From: Fagopyrum homotropicum | Lineage: Eukaryota; Streptophyta; Magnoliopsida; Caryophyllales; Polygonaceae | Assembly (NCBI GenBank): GCA_033239125.1 | Contig: BSWB01000008.1 | Coordinates: 19,870,001 to 19,934,000 of the forward strand | DNA: 64,000 bases | Direction of reading: 5' to 3' | In this document: piece by piece, positions 1-10,209 of the stretch | Numbering within the stretch: position 1 is the stretch's first letter | How the letters are laid out: each line of letters opens with the position of its first letter | The notes under the pieces: model-generated | The model's input: the letters and a program-made list of their open reading frames with translations, nothing else | Database searches by the model: none | What the model was told of the DNA's origin: nothing | Program-made: the position numbers and the translations under genes

Positions 1-69
1 TACATGCAGATTATTGAAAATAAAACGTCTAAACTAGCCCCAAAATATAGACTATAATACATGCTATCA
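1..69 (-). mobile_element. Terminal part of an E-family (Athila-like) LTR
   Basis: These bases match, with few differences, the last 69 bases of the E-family LTRs ending at 4087 and 11954, finishing in the same CATGCTATCA. In element orientation this is the start of an LTR on the minus strand. The rest lies before the window, so it could belong to a full element or a solo LTR. The following GTCCA (70-74) should be one copy of its target-site duplication, but the partner copy is outside the window. Confidence 0.85.
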
Positions 70-623
70 GTCCACCCGTGCTTACTTGGCGGGATTTCGT
101 TGTGATTCATTGGCGGAGTACCAGGACCGAGCTTCGGCCTATGAGAGAGTCTGCCATGGGTTTAGGATGACAGCACAGTCCGGAGGACCGAACAAGAAAC
201 AGAGGACATCAGCAGCTAGTACAGGCACAAGGGTAGGAGGACAAGGACGTAGCCAGACTCCGGGATGTCCCGGTCCTTAGACGTCGAGACAAACACCAGA
301 CACGAGCCGTCAGTGTTAAAACTGTGGAGAGTTTGGGCACATGAGGAACACATGTAGGAGACCACCCGTGGCTTGTTTTCTCTTGCGTTCAGATGGGTCA
401 CCGAGCCGCTTTTTACCGTCAGGGCAAATCACAGTCACAATAGGGTTCCTCTCCTGTTGGTGTAGTAGGAGGTAGTCAGAGGCCGCCACAGTTTCATTCA
501 TAGGGCTCGTAACAGAGGAGCCAGGGTCAAGTTCAAGCTCATAACCAAGGATCAACCTAGGGACAAGGCCGAGGTAGAGGCCGTGATGGGGGTACCTAGG
601 AGACCAGAGACACACAAGCCAGG
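70..623 (+). pseudogene. D1 gag C-terminal remnant with zinc knuckle
   Basis: This is the decayed end of a Gag nucleocapsid gene. Around 86-280 the reading resembles the charged segment that precedes the zinc knuckle in Del-type Gag. At 314-355 a CX2CX4HX4C zinc knuckle can be read, with a TAA stop inside its first CX2C spacing. A second, frame-shifted knuckle-like stretch follows at about 370-410. Zinc knuckles bind genomic RNA during particle assembly. Stops and frameshifts make the gene non-functional. The capsid part is outside the window or was lost where the E-family LTR ends. Confidence 0.6.
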
Positions 624-1076
624 GTGTTTGAGTTGAGGAGTGATGTTGATCCAGCAGCGCCAACCGCTACAGGTACTATTCAGATTCATGGCCTTCCGGT
701 CCGAGTTTTATTTGATACGGGTGCTACGCACTCTTTTATATCCGATGATTGTGTAGCTAGGTTGTCCTTAGTTACGGTAGAGGGGAGACCTTTCGTTGTG
801 GGGTTACCCGATGGGGGTAGGGTTAGTGGTACCCGAGAGATACACGGTTTTCCCATACGTTTGGGAAACCGGGATTGGTTAGCCGACTTCTATGTCATGC
901 ACTTGGTGCATGAAGAAGTCATCCTTGGGATTCATTGGATGGACCGCCATCGATCCGTGTTGGACATTAGCTTGAGGACCGTAACGGTTACCACGGAGAT
1001 AGGACATGAGGTGATTTTCCGAGGTTGGGACCTCGGGAAGGCCGGTACAATCACTAGTGCGGTCCGAGCCGTGTGA
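624..1076 (+). pseudogene. D1 aspartic protease domain
   Basis: An open stretch of 150 codons encodes a retropepsin-like protease. It has the active-site triad DTG in the setting LFDTGATHSFIS (about residues 30-41) and a later hydrophobic ILGIHWM segment that matches the ILG flap-side motif of the family. The enzyme would cleave the Gag-Pol polyprotein. The frame ends in TGA at 1074-1076 directly before the RT region, where the family normally reads through. The start shown is simply the first Met in the open frame; the true protein would be part of a longer polyprotein. Confidence 0.75.
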
Positions 1077-1115
1077 CTTATTGGGCAGGGATGCGAGGCC
1101 TTTTGGTGCTATGCC

Positions 1116-2341
1116 ATGAAGGAGGAGATGGGATTATCGCTGGAAGAGATTCCCGTGGCATGTGAGTTTGAGGACGTATTCGGGGAGCCATCTGGATTAC
1201 CACCATAGAAGAGCATTGGTTTTTCTATTGAGTTGGAGCCGGGCACGAGGCCGATTTCCAAGGCCCCATACCGCATGGAGCCGATCGAGATGCTTGAGTT
1301 GGAGAAGCAACTCGAGGAGTTAGCCGAGAGGGGTTTAATACGCCCGAGCGTTTCCCCTTGGGGTGAAACGGTCCTCTTTGTCAAGAAGAAGGACGGATCT
1401 TTGAGGCTATGCATTGATTACCGGGAGTTGAACAAAGTCACCATCAAGAACAAGTACCCTCTACCGCGCATTGATGATTTGCTAGACCAATTGCAGGGAG
1501 CCTCCATGTTTTCACGTATCGAATTGAAGACAGGATATCACCAGCTGAGGGTGAGAGAGGAGGACATGCCGAAGACGGCATTCAGGACGAGAAACGGCCA
1601 TTAAGAGTTTGTCATGATGCCATTCGGGCTCACGAATGCACCCGCTGTCTTCATGGAGTTGACGAACGGCATCTTTATCGACTTCTTGGACCAGTTCGTT
1701 GTAGTGTTTATTGATGACATCTTAGTATACTCTCGGAGTAGAGAGGACCATGAGGGACACTTGAAGACGGTTCTTCGAGTCCTTCAGGATAGAGAGCTTT
1801 ATGCAAAGCTCTTTACGTGCGAGTTTTGGATGTCCGAGGTGGCATTGCTAGGTCATATAGTTTCCGCTGAGGGTGTCATGGTTGACCCGGCGAAGATAGA
1901 GTCCGTTTCTTCATGGCCGCCTCCTAGTACAGTCAAGGAGGTACGCAGTTTCTTGGGCTTAGCGGGATACTACCGCCGATTTGTTGAGGGTTTCTCCGTG
2001 ATTGCACGGCCACTTACTTCCTTGTTGAGGAAGTCTACCAGGTCCGTCTGGTCCGAGCCTTGTCAGCGCAGCTTTGAGGAGCTGAAGAGGAGGTTGACCT
2101 CTACTCCCGTTTTAGCCCAGCCTAAGGGCGTAGAGGATTTTGTAGTGTATAGTGACACCTCCAAGATAGGCTTGGGGTGCGTTTTGATGTAGAGGGGTAG
2201 GGTTATTACGTATGCTTCTCGGAAGCTGAAGACGTACGACGAGAATTATCCCACCCATGATCTTGAGCTTGCGGTAGTGATTAATGCCCTGAAGATATGA
2301 CGACATTACTTGTATGGGCCACATGCCAGATCTTCACAGAC
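1116..2341 (+). pseudogene. D1 reverse transcriptase and start of RNase H
   Basis: This region encodes the palm and fingers of a Ty3/gypsy RT. Visible landmarks are [25 protein letters not shown], the catalytic FIDD box near 1707-1718, and LGHIVS. The RNase H domain starts at about 2130 with the first catalytic Asp in VVYSDTS. In-frame stops occur at 1207-1209, 1602-1604, 2190-2192 and near 2298; the frame is otherwise continuous. One conserved position reads [11 protein letters not shown], where the family has an Asp, so a catalytic RT residue appears to be changed to Glu. The domain is cut by E1 at 2341 and is missing about 40 codons at the same point. Confidence 0.8.
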
Positions 2342-4087
2342 TGTTCGCTCCAAATGGTGTGTGCAAGCTTTAAATTTATAACCCTAGACGTAAGCTTAAA
2401 ACAAGGATGCAAACCCGCAGTGTACGGGTTAATCGTAGTAAAAAGCAAGAAATTACAGGGGTCGATCACAGGGACTTAGTGAAACAAAGTCCAATTACGG
2501 TAAGCTTAAGCAATCACTAACCACAAGTAATTAAGACAATCAAAGATGATAAAAGTCAATAAAGGAAATATGCAATTCTAGGGATTAAAGCATCTAGTTG
2601 TGGTTCCAACTCAAGATCTCAAGATAAGTGGACAAAGCTGAGGTTTTTGCATAGGGAAGGTGTTACTAAAGGGGAATAGATCACCGGGTAAGTCTCACTA
2701 CTTCACTAATCCAAAACCGTAACTCCTATTACCGGGTAAGTCTCAAGGAATTAAGATAAAGAACTATAATCTCAAACTAACACACCATCTAAGGGAATAG
2801 AATCAACCTTTACCGGGTAAGTCTCAGGCTAACTCACAAAGATAGGATGAAAGCACACTTAAACCCCAATAAAGGATTAACCTTTATTACCTACACTTAT
2901 GATCTTAGGTAAACAAACAAAGGAATTACCGGGTAAGACTCATCCTAGGCTTGCATTGAACCAGGAAAGGTGTAATAAGAATAGGATTTGGCAAACTCTA
3001 ACACTTAACTCTCAGTTTCGGATCAGATAAGTCACCTCGGTCAGAAGAATTCCACCCCGGCCGAGATGTTCATCGACTAAGCGAGATGCTTAGGGTTAAG
3101 GTTAAAGACTCGAACTTTCAGGGTCCTACTTTGATTAAGATTATTCTATCATTGTTTTTCCCACAACCTTCAGCCAATCACCCTAGAATCACACAAAGAG
3201 ATTAGCCACTCATCATCATGAAAGTATTAATCAAGTATATGGGAAGAAAGTGAATATTTGACCAAGAAGAATTTAATGAAAAGACTTCAATAACTGAATC
3301 AAATATCACAACAAAGCGTTCATTGGATAGAAATCTAACAAGACAAGACAACAAGGAAGGGAATCTAAGATGATCTTACAAAAACCCTTCAAAAGCTATA
3401 AAAGCTACAATATTCTTTCTTCAACCTTCAAAAAGGTTCTTCAAATCTCCCAACTGGAGTATGGCTGCAGCGGTGTATAAACCCTGATCGGTGGTATAGC
3501 ATGATATGGATTTGTGGGAAATCCGACCCTTTTTATAGGAAAATTACTCTCCAAAGATAAGATATCTTAGAAAGATCTCTTCCCATAAAAATAGGTAAAA
3601 TATATGATCTAGCATATCTTCTTCCTTCCAAGAGCCAAGCCCAAAAATAAGATCTCTTTCCAAAGATAAAAGATCTCAGCCAAGAATAAAATATTCTCGC
3701 CGCGTCCCAGGTGTTCGCCTCGGTCGAGTCGACTTCTCTGGATCACCTCGGTCGAGGTGAATCTGTAGTCAACCGAGGTGAGTCACAACTGAATGTGAAA
3801 TCTCTCAATTTGGTCCAAAGTGAATCTCTAATCCATGGCTATGCTTCCTGGATGGTTTCTTATGTTCCTGAATGTAGCTCCAATGACTCCATAGCTCCTT
3901 TTGCTCCTTTTTGATGCAAAACATGCCATTTCACCTACGATTACAACAAAACTAGGTGTAGACCTCGATTCCCGCAAAGGTAGATGAAATGGTAATATAA
4001 TCACATATTATACATACAATCATGCAGATTATTGAAGATAAAACGTCCAAACAAACCCCAAAATATAGACTATAATTCATGCTATCA
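2342..4087 (-). repeat. E1 3' LTR
   Basis: This 1746-bp LTR is the pair of 10210-11954. It carries the four-copy motif ACCGGGTAAGTCTC (at 2683, 2731, 2812 and 2928, the last as AAGACTC). A TATA-like box reads TATAAAAA on the minus strand at 3530-3537. An E-family palindrome lies at 3744-3759, with weaker copies near 3036-3066 and 3717-3730. Confidence 0.93.
3744..3759. repeat. E-family palindrome CACCTCGGTCGAGGTG (E1 3' LTR)
   Basis: Seven-base arms CACCTCG and CGAGGTG flank a GT centre. The same 16-mer or its complement-centred form occurs at 5595-5610, 11611-11626, 14758-14773 and 35535-35550, with many partial copies in E gag, the protease-integrase spacer and the 3' UTR. Confidence 0.9.
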
Positions 4088-4817
4088 AAATACCCCATAC
4101 TTAGCCCTTGCTTGTCCCCAAGCAAGTTCCGCATATAAAAGGCAGGATAGAATGGATTATAAGTCAAGAAAATCGATGAAAAGTCTTTCAAAACATTTTT
4201 ATAGTGTGCTACAATCATAGATCACTCTAAGAGAATACTTCATGGAATGTAAAATCAAAATACGATCAAAACATTTTATAAATATAAGAAAGTTGTTCAT
4301 CTTTGCATAAAATCATAGAATGCATAATAAGTCATAATTATCAAAATTAATCATGCATAATCCAGTTTAAACCACTAAGTCAATCAACAAGCTCGAGGTC
4401 TCAAGGGCTTCCCAAAAGAAAGGTCAAGAAACGTGTAGGGTAGGGATGTATGTAAGGTAATGTGGTGCTAGAATCCGGGAAAAGGATAAACTTCACTTTC
4501 AACATCTTCCACCAATAAGCTTTGCTTATTTCACACTTTTTCTTTTACTTTACTTTTTGGGATGCATGGACAGAGGTGCACAATAACCGAAGCCTAGGAA
4601 AGCAGCAATCATCAATTTCTTGAGATGCATCAAACCCTTGATGCACATACCATGACCCGTTAGGAATATCGCTCAATCCGATTTTGGCAAGACACAAACA
4701 CCCGGCTATGTGAATGGTGCCGAGTTACTCATCATCATGATTGACTTCCCCAAACCTATTATTACTTTCTAACACTTTCACTTCCAGCCAACTTCTCAAC
4801 TTTAACTTCACTTGCTT
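4088..4817 (-). other. E1 3' UTR segment, no gene
   Basis: No credible coding sequence is visible. The segment is homologous, reversed, to 34440-35211 of E2. Next to the LTR at 4107-4126 lies a perfect hairpin (stem CTTGCTTG/CAAGCAAG, loop TCCC on the plus strand) that is conserved in E2, F and G2. Confidence 0.75.
4107..4126 (-). other. Conserved hairpin next to the 3' LTR (E1)
   Basis: An 8-bp stem closes a 4-nt loop that reads GGGA on the element's sense strand. It sits about 20 bases from the 3' LTR, in or beside the region expected to hold the polypurine tract. F (20359-20378) and G2 (52094-52113) keep the fold with paired base changes. Confidence 0.75.
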
Positions 4818-5135
4818 TCACCACTTTGCTTGCTTCCAAATTCCCGGATAGGTAAAGGAGCTAACAAACTCTAGGGTGGGCTCCAAATAGGCAGGTGCGC
4901 GGATCTCAGTAAACTGATCCAATCCTACCGTCGATATCATACGTCTAAGGTCTCCATGGAGACAATCAAAGGCTGACACGTCCAGGAAGCGAGGTGCTAT
5001 CACTGGACGGGCTGCTATACGGTCGTAATCAACCTGGTGTCGCTCGTGGATCACCGGTCGATAAGGTCTGGAAGAAGAGGAAGAAGGGGAAGAGGAGGAT
5101 CTATCCCTAATGACAAGCCGTCTGTCAGAACTCAT
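4818..5135 (-). pseudogene. E1 ORF3 remnant (Athila ORF-1/env-like), truncated
   Basis: The first about 95 codons match the N-terminus of the longer ORF3 of E2 (serine-rich stretch, then RPVIAPRFLDVSAFDCLH and RAPAYLEPTLEFVSS). After that the reading jumps into UTR sequence: E2 coding about 32680 is joined to E2 UTR about 34450, which deletes roughly 1.75 kb. I chose the Met at 5135 because E2 homology to MSSDRR starts there; an upstream in-frame Met at 5210 gives only non-conserved residues. The join falls at a short shared stretch, CTTTACCTAT or close to it. No function is expected. Confidence 0.7.
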
Positions 5136-5932
5136 TTTCAAAATTCTCTCTGTCAGGTCACCTCGGTCGGTCTGACAATACTCAAGAACACCTCGGCCGA
5201 GGCACAACACGTCTAGACCGAGGCGAAAACTGCGTAACTAAATTCCTCAAAAATTCCAGTTCTTTTCCCCCAAAATCACTACAACTGGTTCCTATGGGGT
5301 ACTTAATCCGTTTCTCAGCAAATGCAGGGCAATCCAAGCCCAAATCGAAGCGAAATCAGCGAGGTTAGGGTTTCGTTATCTTTTTACCTCGTTCGACCGT
5401 TTCGGTTCGATTTTTTCGCAGATCGACGTTGCACTGGGATCCTCTACGCTTTAATCGCAGTTTGGAAGCGAAAATCTTCGAAAATGAGCGGGAATCGAAG
5501 AGGCGAGGTGAAATGGGACACCGCGGTCGAGGGTGTAGGTAAAGAGAAGAAAAAGAAAATTTCTCCCTTTTTATACCCTTTCTGGAACTGCTGTCACCTC
5601 GGTCGAGGTGGTCTCGACTGGACCGAGGTGGTGCTGACCGAGGTGGATCTTCAGAAACCCTAGTCGCCTCGGTTGCTCAAGAATCATCTCGGTCGAGGTG
5701 CTTTGACAACAACCGAGATGTGTCTCAGTCAAACTTCGTCTTCTCAAATTCTTGATCTTCTGTCCTTCCAGTTATGCTCCTGGATTGTACTCCTTCCTTA
5801 GAGGTCACCTGTTATCTGTCTAGGACGCCAAAAACAAAACAAAGCAAAGCAAAAGCAAAATTATCTAAGCTAGAAAGGGAAAAGAAAGCAATACCTTGGG
5901 TTGCCTCCCAAAAAGCGCTTGGTTTAAGGTCG
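5136..5932 (-). other. E1 spacer between integrase and ORF3, rich in E palindromes
   Basis: No gene is seen. The segment holds a cluster of E-family palindromes: a full copy at 5595-5610 and partial copies near 5157, 5188, 5519, 5625, 5640, 5665 and 5687. A conserved hairpin reading TTGGG-AGGCAA-CCCAA on the minus strand lies at 5896-5911, just after the integrase stop. Confidence 0.7.
5896..5911 (-). other. Conserved post-integrase hairpin (E1)
   Basis: On the sense strand this reads TTGGGAGGCAACCCAA, a 5-bp stem with an AGGCAA loop, about 20 bases after the integrase stop. It is found at the same place in E2, F and G2; F has a compensating pair change (ATGGG/CCCAT). Confidence 0.75.
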
Positions 5933-7339
5933 CTAGCTGGACCATAGTGCGTCTCTAACGAGGTATATTGGTGCAACCTCCTCAACCGGAATTTCCGGTT
6001 TGTACTTCTTAAGTCTATAACCATTGACCTTGAAGTTTCCGCTCGTTTCGCCCCATATCTCAACTACACCATGAGAAAAAACATGTTTCACAACATAAGG
6101 TTCGGTTCATCTAGATTTTAACTTACCTGGAAAGAGGTGGAGGCGGGAGTTGAAGAGTAGAACTAAGTCTCCTTCGTTAAGCTCTTTTGGAATGATACGC
6201 TTGTCATGCCATTTCTTCGTCCTCTCCTTATAGATTTTGGCATTCTCATAAGCGTTCAAACGCAGCTCCTCCAGCTCGTTGATATCCAATAGCCGCTTCT
6301 CGTCGGCCTCCTTAATGTCGAAGTTCAACCATTTGATCGCCCAATATGCTTTGTGTTCTAACTCAACGGGCAAATGGCAAGACTTCCCATATACCAAATT
6401 ATAAGGTGTGGTACCTATGGGAGTCTTAAATGCGGTCCTGTAGGCCCAAAGAGCATCGTCCAATTTCATGGACCAATCCTTCCTCGTCCTAGAGACGGTC
6501 TTCTCCAAAATTGCCTTGATTTCTCTATTCGAGATCTCGACCTGTCCACTAGTTTGAGGGTGATAAGGGGTTGATACCTTGTGGGTTACCCCATACTTCG
6601 ATAGAAGTGCTTTGAACTTCCGGTTGATGAAATGCGTTCCTCCATCGCTGATGATGATGCGTGGAGTTCCAAAACGTGGAAAGATAGTTCTGTTTAAGAA
6701 CTTCACAACCACCTTGGCGTCATTAGTGGGAGAAGCAATGACTTCAACCCATCTAGAGACGTAATCAACTGCAAGAAGAATATAGAGGTTTCCTCCGGAG
6801 GATGGGAAAGGTCCCATGAAGTCTATCCCCCATACATCAAAGATTTCCACCTCTTGAATGTTATTAAGTGGCATTTCGTTCCTCCTTGATAAATTTCCTA
6901 TTCTTTGGCATGCATCACAAGAGACAACAAACGATTGCACATCCTTAAATAATGTAGGCCAAAAGAAACCGGAACGTAATACCTTAGCGCATGTTTTATC
7001 GGTGCTAGCATGTCCTCCACAAGGAAGTGAATGACAATGCCGTATGACGCTATTAACTTCATCTTCCGGAATGCATCTTCGAAGCATCCCATCCGGCCCG
7101 CGCTTGAATAGCAGCGGTTCATCCCAGTAGTAATGGCGTACTTCCTTGAAGAATCTCTTCTTTTGAGAGTACGTCAATCCGGGCGGTACTTCCTGGCAAA
7201 CAAGATAATTCACAACATCAGCATACCAAGGTCCTTTATTATCAGAAAGTTGGTGGATGGAATGTTCCACCAACTGAGGATGTATGTCAGAGAAAGGAGT
7301 AAGAAGTTTGTTATTTTCAACAGTCTTAGTTGACATCAT
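5933..7339 (-). pseudogene. E1 integrase, almost intact (one late stop)
   Basis: An open frame of 410 codons (7339-6107) encodes integrase. In order it has an N-terminal HHCC zinc-binding region ([11 protein letters not shown] then CDAC), the catalytic core with Asp in [11 protein letters not shown], Asp in IISDGG and Glu in QVEISNRE, and a basic C-terminal domain ending [13 protein letters not shown] at 6107-6109 replaces the Trp codon kept in F, after which the same frame runs to a stop at 5933-5935. Integrase inserts the cDNA into host DNA. The start at 7339 is only the first Met; in E2 this region is in frame with protease, while E1 has a frame change at 7340-7388. Confidence 0.85.
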
Positions 7340-7440
7340 CTCGCCATCGACCTCGGTCGAGGCACAGAGGCGTTGACCGAGATGTTCTTCAGTCGCCTCG
7401 CTCAGTCCAGATAGTGTCTCGGTCGAGGTACTGCAACTGC
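7340..7440 (-). other. Protease-integrase spacer where RT/RNase H is missing (E1)
   Basis: In F and G about 600 codons of RT and RNase H separate protease from integrase. In E1 there is only this short stretch, filled with E-family palindromes (CCTCGGTCGAGG at 7351-7362, CTCGGTCGAGG at 7418-7428, and partial copies between). E2 has the same join at about 30100-30260. The last codons of the protease ORF overlap the region. Confidence 0.85.
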
Positions 7441-8315
7441 AACCGAAATAGGAGAACTTCGTCTCCTAGATTAGCTTCTGGATCTTCTTCCAATGCGTTT
7501 AAGCTCCGTATATCTACATCACAAGAAGCATCTATACCTTCCTCCATTAAACTGAAACTAATAACTTTTTCGAGTGGATTGTTAATAAGGATAGAGCTCA
7601 CCAATTCTCTTGATTCTTCTTCATCGTAGATGTTGAAGATATCATCGCTTAGCTGCTCCCCTTTCATGGCTGCAAGTAGTGCGAATTCCACTTCGTCTCC
7701 ACCAACGTTGAATTTCAACTTGGCGTTCTTGCAATCCACGTTGCAACCTGAAGTTGCTAGAAATGGCCTCCCGAGAATAATAGGAACAGGATAATCTGCG
7801 GGAATGTCAAGTACAACAAAATCTATTGGTAAATAGATGTTACCTAACTTGACCGGAACGTCCTCCAAAATTCCCACGGGATGGGTGATGGAGCGATCTG
7901 CCATGTATAGTCGAATCTTGACCGGCTTGGGCTCTCCAAGTCCGATCTTCACACATAGCTCCAGCGGAATGATGCTCACGGTGGCTCCTAGATCACAAAG
8001 GGCTTCACAAGTGACATCCCCAACTTGAATGGGAATGCTAAATGAGCCGGGATCTCTTAATTTAGGTGGCATCTTCTCCTTCATGATTTGAATAAGTTTC
8101 GAGGATTTAGATGTCATCCTTACTTCACCAAAATCTTCCAGTTTCCTCTTCCTTGATAGGATCTCCTTCAAGAACTTCCCATAGGCGGGCATCCCTAGAA
8201 TAGCATCAAGGAAAGGAATGTTAATGTGTAGTTTATTCATCAAGTCAAGGAACTTACCAAAGTGCTTGTCTAGATGTGCTCTAGCCCTTGACTGGGGGAA
8301 TGGAAGTGGTGGTTT
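7389..8315 (-). pseudogene. E1 protease domain of Gag-Pro
   Basis: The frame continues directly from gag after one TAA. It encodes the Athila-type retropepsin, with active site DLG in CEALCDLGATVSIIPL in place of the usual DTG/DSG, then MADRSITHPVGILEDVPV and the IILGRPFLATSGC flap-side motif. The DLG variant is shared by E2, F, G1 and G2, so it belongs to this lineage and is not damage in this copy. The protein ends at 7389-7391 in the palindrome-rich spacer. The role is polyprotein processing. Confidence 0.82.
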
Positions 8316-10079
8316 TTATGCAGGAGGTGGAACATAAACTTCAGTTTTCCTCTCCGCTTTCTGTGGCTCCACCTCGGTTGGCATCTCGGCCAAAGTGTTC
8401 TTCGACTGCACTTGGACCGAGGTGGTCTTCATCGGTACTGGCACCAACCGAGGCACTGGATCTGCAGTTTTCAGTCCACTCCTCGTAGTTATGGCCATGA
8501 TCTGGCCCTTAGGGTTGCTTTCTGTCCTTGCTGGAAGCTTCCCTGGATCTCTTGGCGCTTCATTCGCCCTACTTGCAAGTTGTTGTTCAAAGGCTTTTTG
8601 GGCCTTCGAAAATGAAGTCATAGAAGTCTCCATAGCACTAAGCTTGATCAAGATAGCTTCCAGCACTGCGTCTTTCTTTTCCGGCTGAGACGAACTTGAT
8701 CCTTGCCCCTGGCTCTTTAATGGAGTAGAAGAAGAAGAAGGGGAAGAGAGGAAAGGATTAGAGGAATCGTTAGAATTGGAGTTAGAATGATTGTTACCAG
8801 AATTTTGGTTGTTCGCCCTCCAATTGTTGCTATTGGATCCTCTATTGTTGTTGTTGTAGTTGTTGTTCCGGGAACAGTTGTTGTTGTTACGGTATCCATT
8901 GTTGTTATTCCTTTGTCCTTGATCTTCCTTCTTGGTTTGAGCAACCAAGAGTTCCTTCAATTGCTTCACGTCATTCTTCAAAGACGTGAGTTGATTGTTG
9001 TTGGGCTGAGTTTCTTGGAAGTTAACTCTTTTAACTCCACCTTCAGCTCCTTGATGGGTGTACTTCTCCATATGCAAAGCTTGCTTCTCGATGAAGTCCC
9101 AAGCTTCGTCAATCGCCATGTCCATAAAGGTACCGGCGGAGAGTAGTTGGAGGTTGAACTGGGTGCTTCCGTCCAGTCCCTTGAAGTATATCTCCAATAA
9201 CTCTATCTTTGGAATCCCATGATGTGGGCAATCCAAAAGAATGTCCTTGAACCTCTCCCATGACTTGGACAAGCTCTCCGGGTCCTTCATAATGAAAGCA
9301 TTGATCTTCCCTCTCATTTCAGCGGTCTTAGAGGGGGGAAATAATTTGGTCAAGAATTCCGTAGTCATCTCCTCCCACGTGCTAGGTTTTCCTGGAGGAA
9401 GAGATTGATACCAAGTAAGAGCTCTATCTTTTAAAGAAAAGTAAAAAGGTCTTAGCTTGTAGTTGTTATTTTCAATCCTTGATGGTCTCAAGGTCTTCAT
9501 CAAGATCTCGTAGTTTTGAAGATGTTGATGTGGGGATTCCTTCTCTAGCCCTCCGAACTGGCATTGGCGAATCATGGATAGAACTTGCGGTCGAAGTTCG
9601 TAGTCATGGTCTGCTGGATCTCCTAGGTTAACTCCTGGACGCCTCAGTTGTTGATTGGGGTCCATCCTTTGACCTAGGGTTTGTGGGATTCCTGCAAGAA
9701 GAACGCCTCGGACTGGCATCCGAGGTGGAAGGACCTCGGCCGGGGCGTCAAGTACTGGAACCTGCCTCGGTCGAGGGTCAGCAACTGGGACCTGCATCGG
9801 TCCAGCATCGGGAACTGGGTCTTCCCTCGGTCGAAGTAGATATTGGTCTCTTAAGGCTGCCATATCTGCTTCGATTGCCTCAGTCCTGGTGCGAGTTTCT
9901 TCTTTCTCTTTCCTTAGCTCTTCCCTGTTGAGGCGTAGCTGCTCTAGCGCCTCTTTCAACTCGGCCTCAAGATCGCGATTGTCTTGGTTGGCCATCTTCG
10001 CTTCTCTTAAGCGTCGTTTGCATGTCTTTTCTCGTTTGGGATCGTAAGAAACGATTTCCTTCCCAGTGCGGGTTCTTCG
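8316..10079 (-). CDS. gag: E1 Gag polyprotein (nearly intact)
   Basis: An open frame of about 587 codons encodes Gag. I take the Met at 10079 because homology with E2 and F starts there (MRRTRTGKEIV); the frame itself runs up to 10115. The N-terminal 90 residues are a charged coiled-coil-like segment. A proline/valine-rich stretch follows whose DNA is made of degenerate E palindromes (9710-9840). Then comes the Athila capsid region (FSLKDRALTWYQSLPPG, CPHHGIPKIELLEIYFKGLD). An Asn-rich low-complexity tract and a basic tail take the place of a clear zinc knuckle. The TAA at 8316-8318 separates it from protease; E2 lacks a stop here, so Gag and Pro were probably one frame. Confidence 0.85.
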   Translation of the reverse strand, partial: RRTRTGKEIVSYDPKREKTCKRRLREAKMANQDNRDLEAELKEALEQLRLNREELRKEKEETRTRTEAIEADMAALRDQYLLRPREDPVPDAGPMQVPVADPRPRQVPVLDAPAEVLPPRMPVRGVLLAGIPQTLGQRMDPNQQLRRPGVNLGDPADHDYELRPQVLSMIRQCQFGGLEKESPHQHLQNYEILMKTLRPSRIENNNYKLRPFYFSLKDRALTWYQSLPPGKPSTWEEMTTEFLTKLFPPSKTAEMRGKINAFIMKDPESLSKSWERFKDILLDCPHHGIPKIELLEIYFKGLDGSTQFNLQLLSAGTFMDMAIDEAWDFIEKQALHMEKYTHQGAEGGVKRVNFQETQPNNNQLTSLKNDVKQLKELLVAQTKKEDQGQRNNNNGYRNNNNCSRNNNYNNNNRGSNSNNWRANNQNSGNNHSNSNSNDSSNPFLSSPSSSSTPLKSQGQGSSSSQPEKKDAVLEAILIKLSAMETSMTSFSKAQKAFEQQLASRANEAPRDPGKLPARTESNPKGQIMAITTRSGLKTADPVPRLVPVPMKTTSVQVQSKNTLAEMPTEVEPQKAERKTEVYVPPPA

Positions 10080-10185
10080 CATAAACCTAAGAAAGAACCT
10101 GCAAAAGTCAGTCAAGTAGAGTGGTTAGTAGACACGGGGGCAAGTGCCCCAAAAGCAAACCGTAACCAGCTCGGTCTAGACCAAG

Positions 10186-10203
10186 TCCCCGGCAACGGCG
10201 CCA
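10186..10203 (-). other. E1 primer-binding site (tRNA-Asp)
   Basis: On the minus strand this reads TGGCGCCGTTGCCGGGGA, the complement of the 3' end of plant tRNA-Asp. It lies six bases inside the 5' LTR. A near-palindrome with centre GGTCTAGACC follows directly downstream. Confidence 0.92.
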
Positions 10204-10209
10204 AAAACT

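Noticed and set aside
2683..2941. Regularly spaced short repeats suggesting a CRISPR-like array
   Set aside because: Only four copies, unequal spacing, inside an LTR of a plant retrotransposon and present in every E, F and G LTR.
3711..3914. Repeated open frame inside E LTRs (also 11578-11781)
   Set aside because: It crosses palindromes and non-coding LTR sequence, runs antisense to the element, and its similarity is due to LTR identity.
8787..9146. Val-rich antisense ORF
   Set aside because: A reverse reading of the Asn-rich tract of E1 gag.
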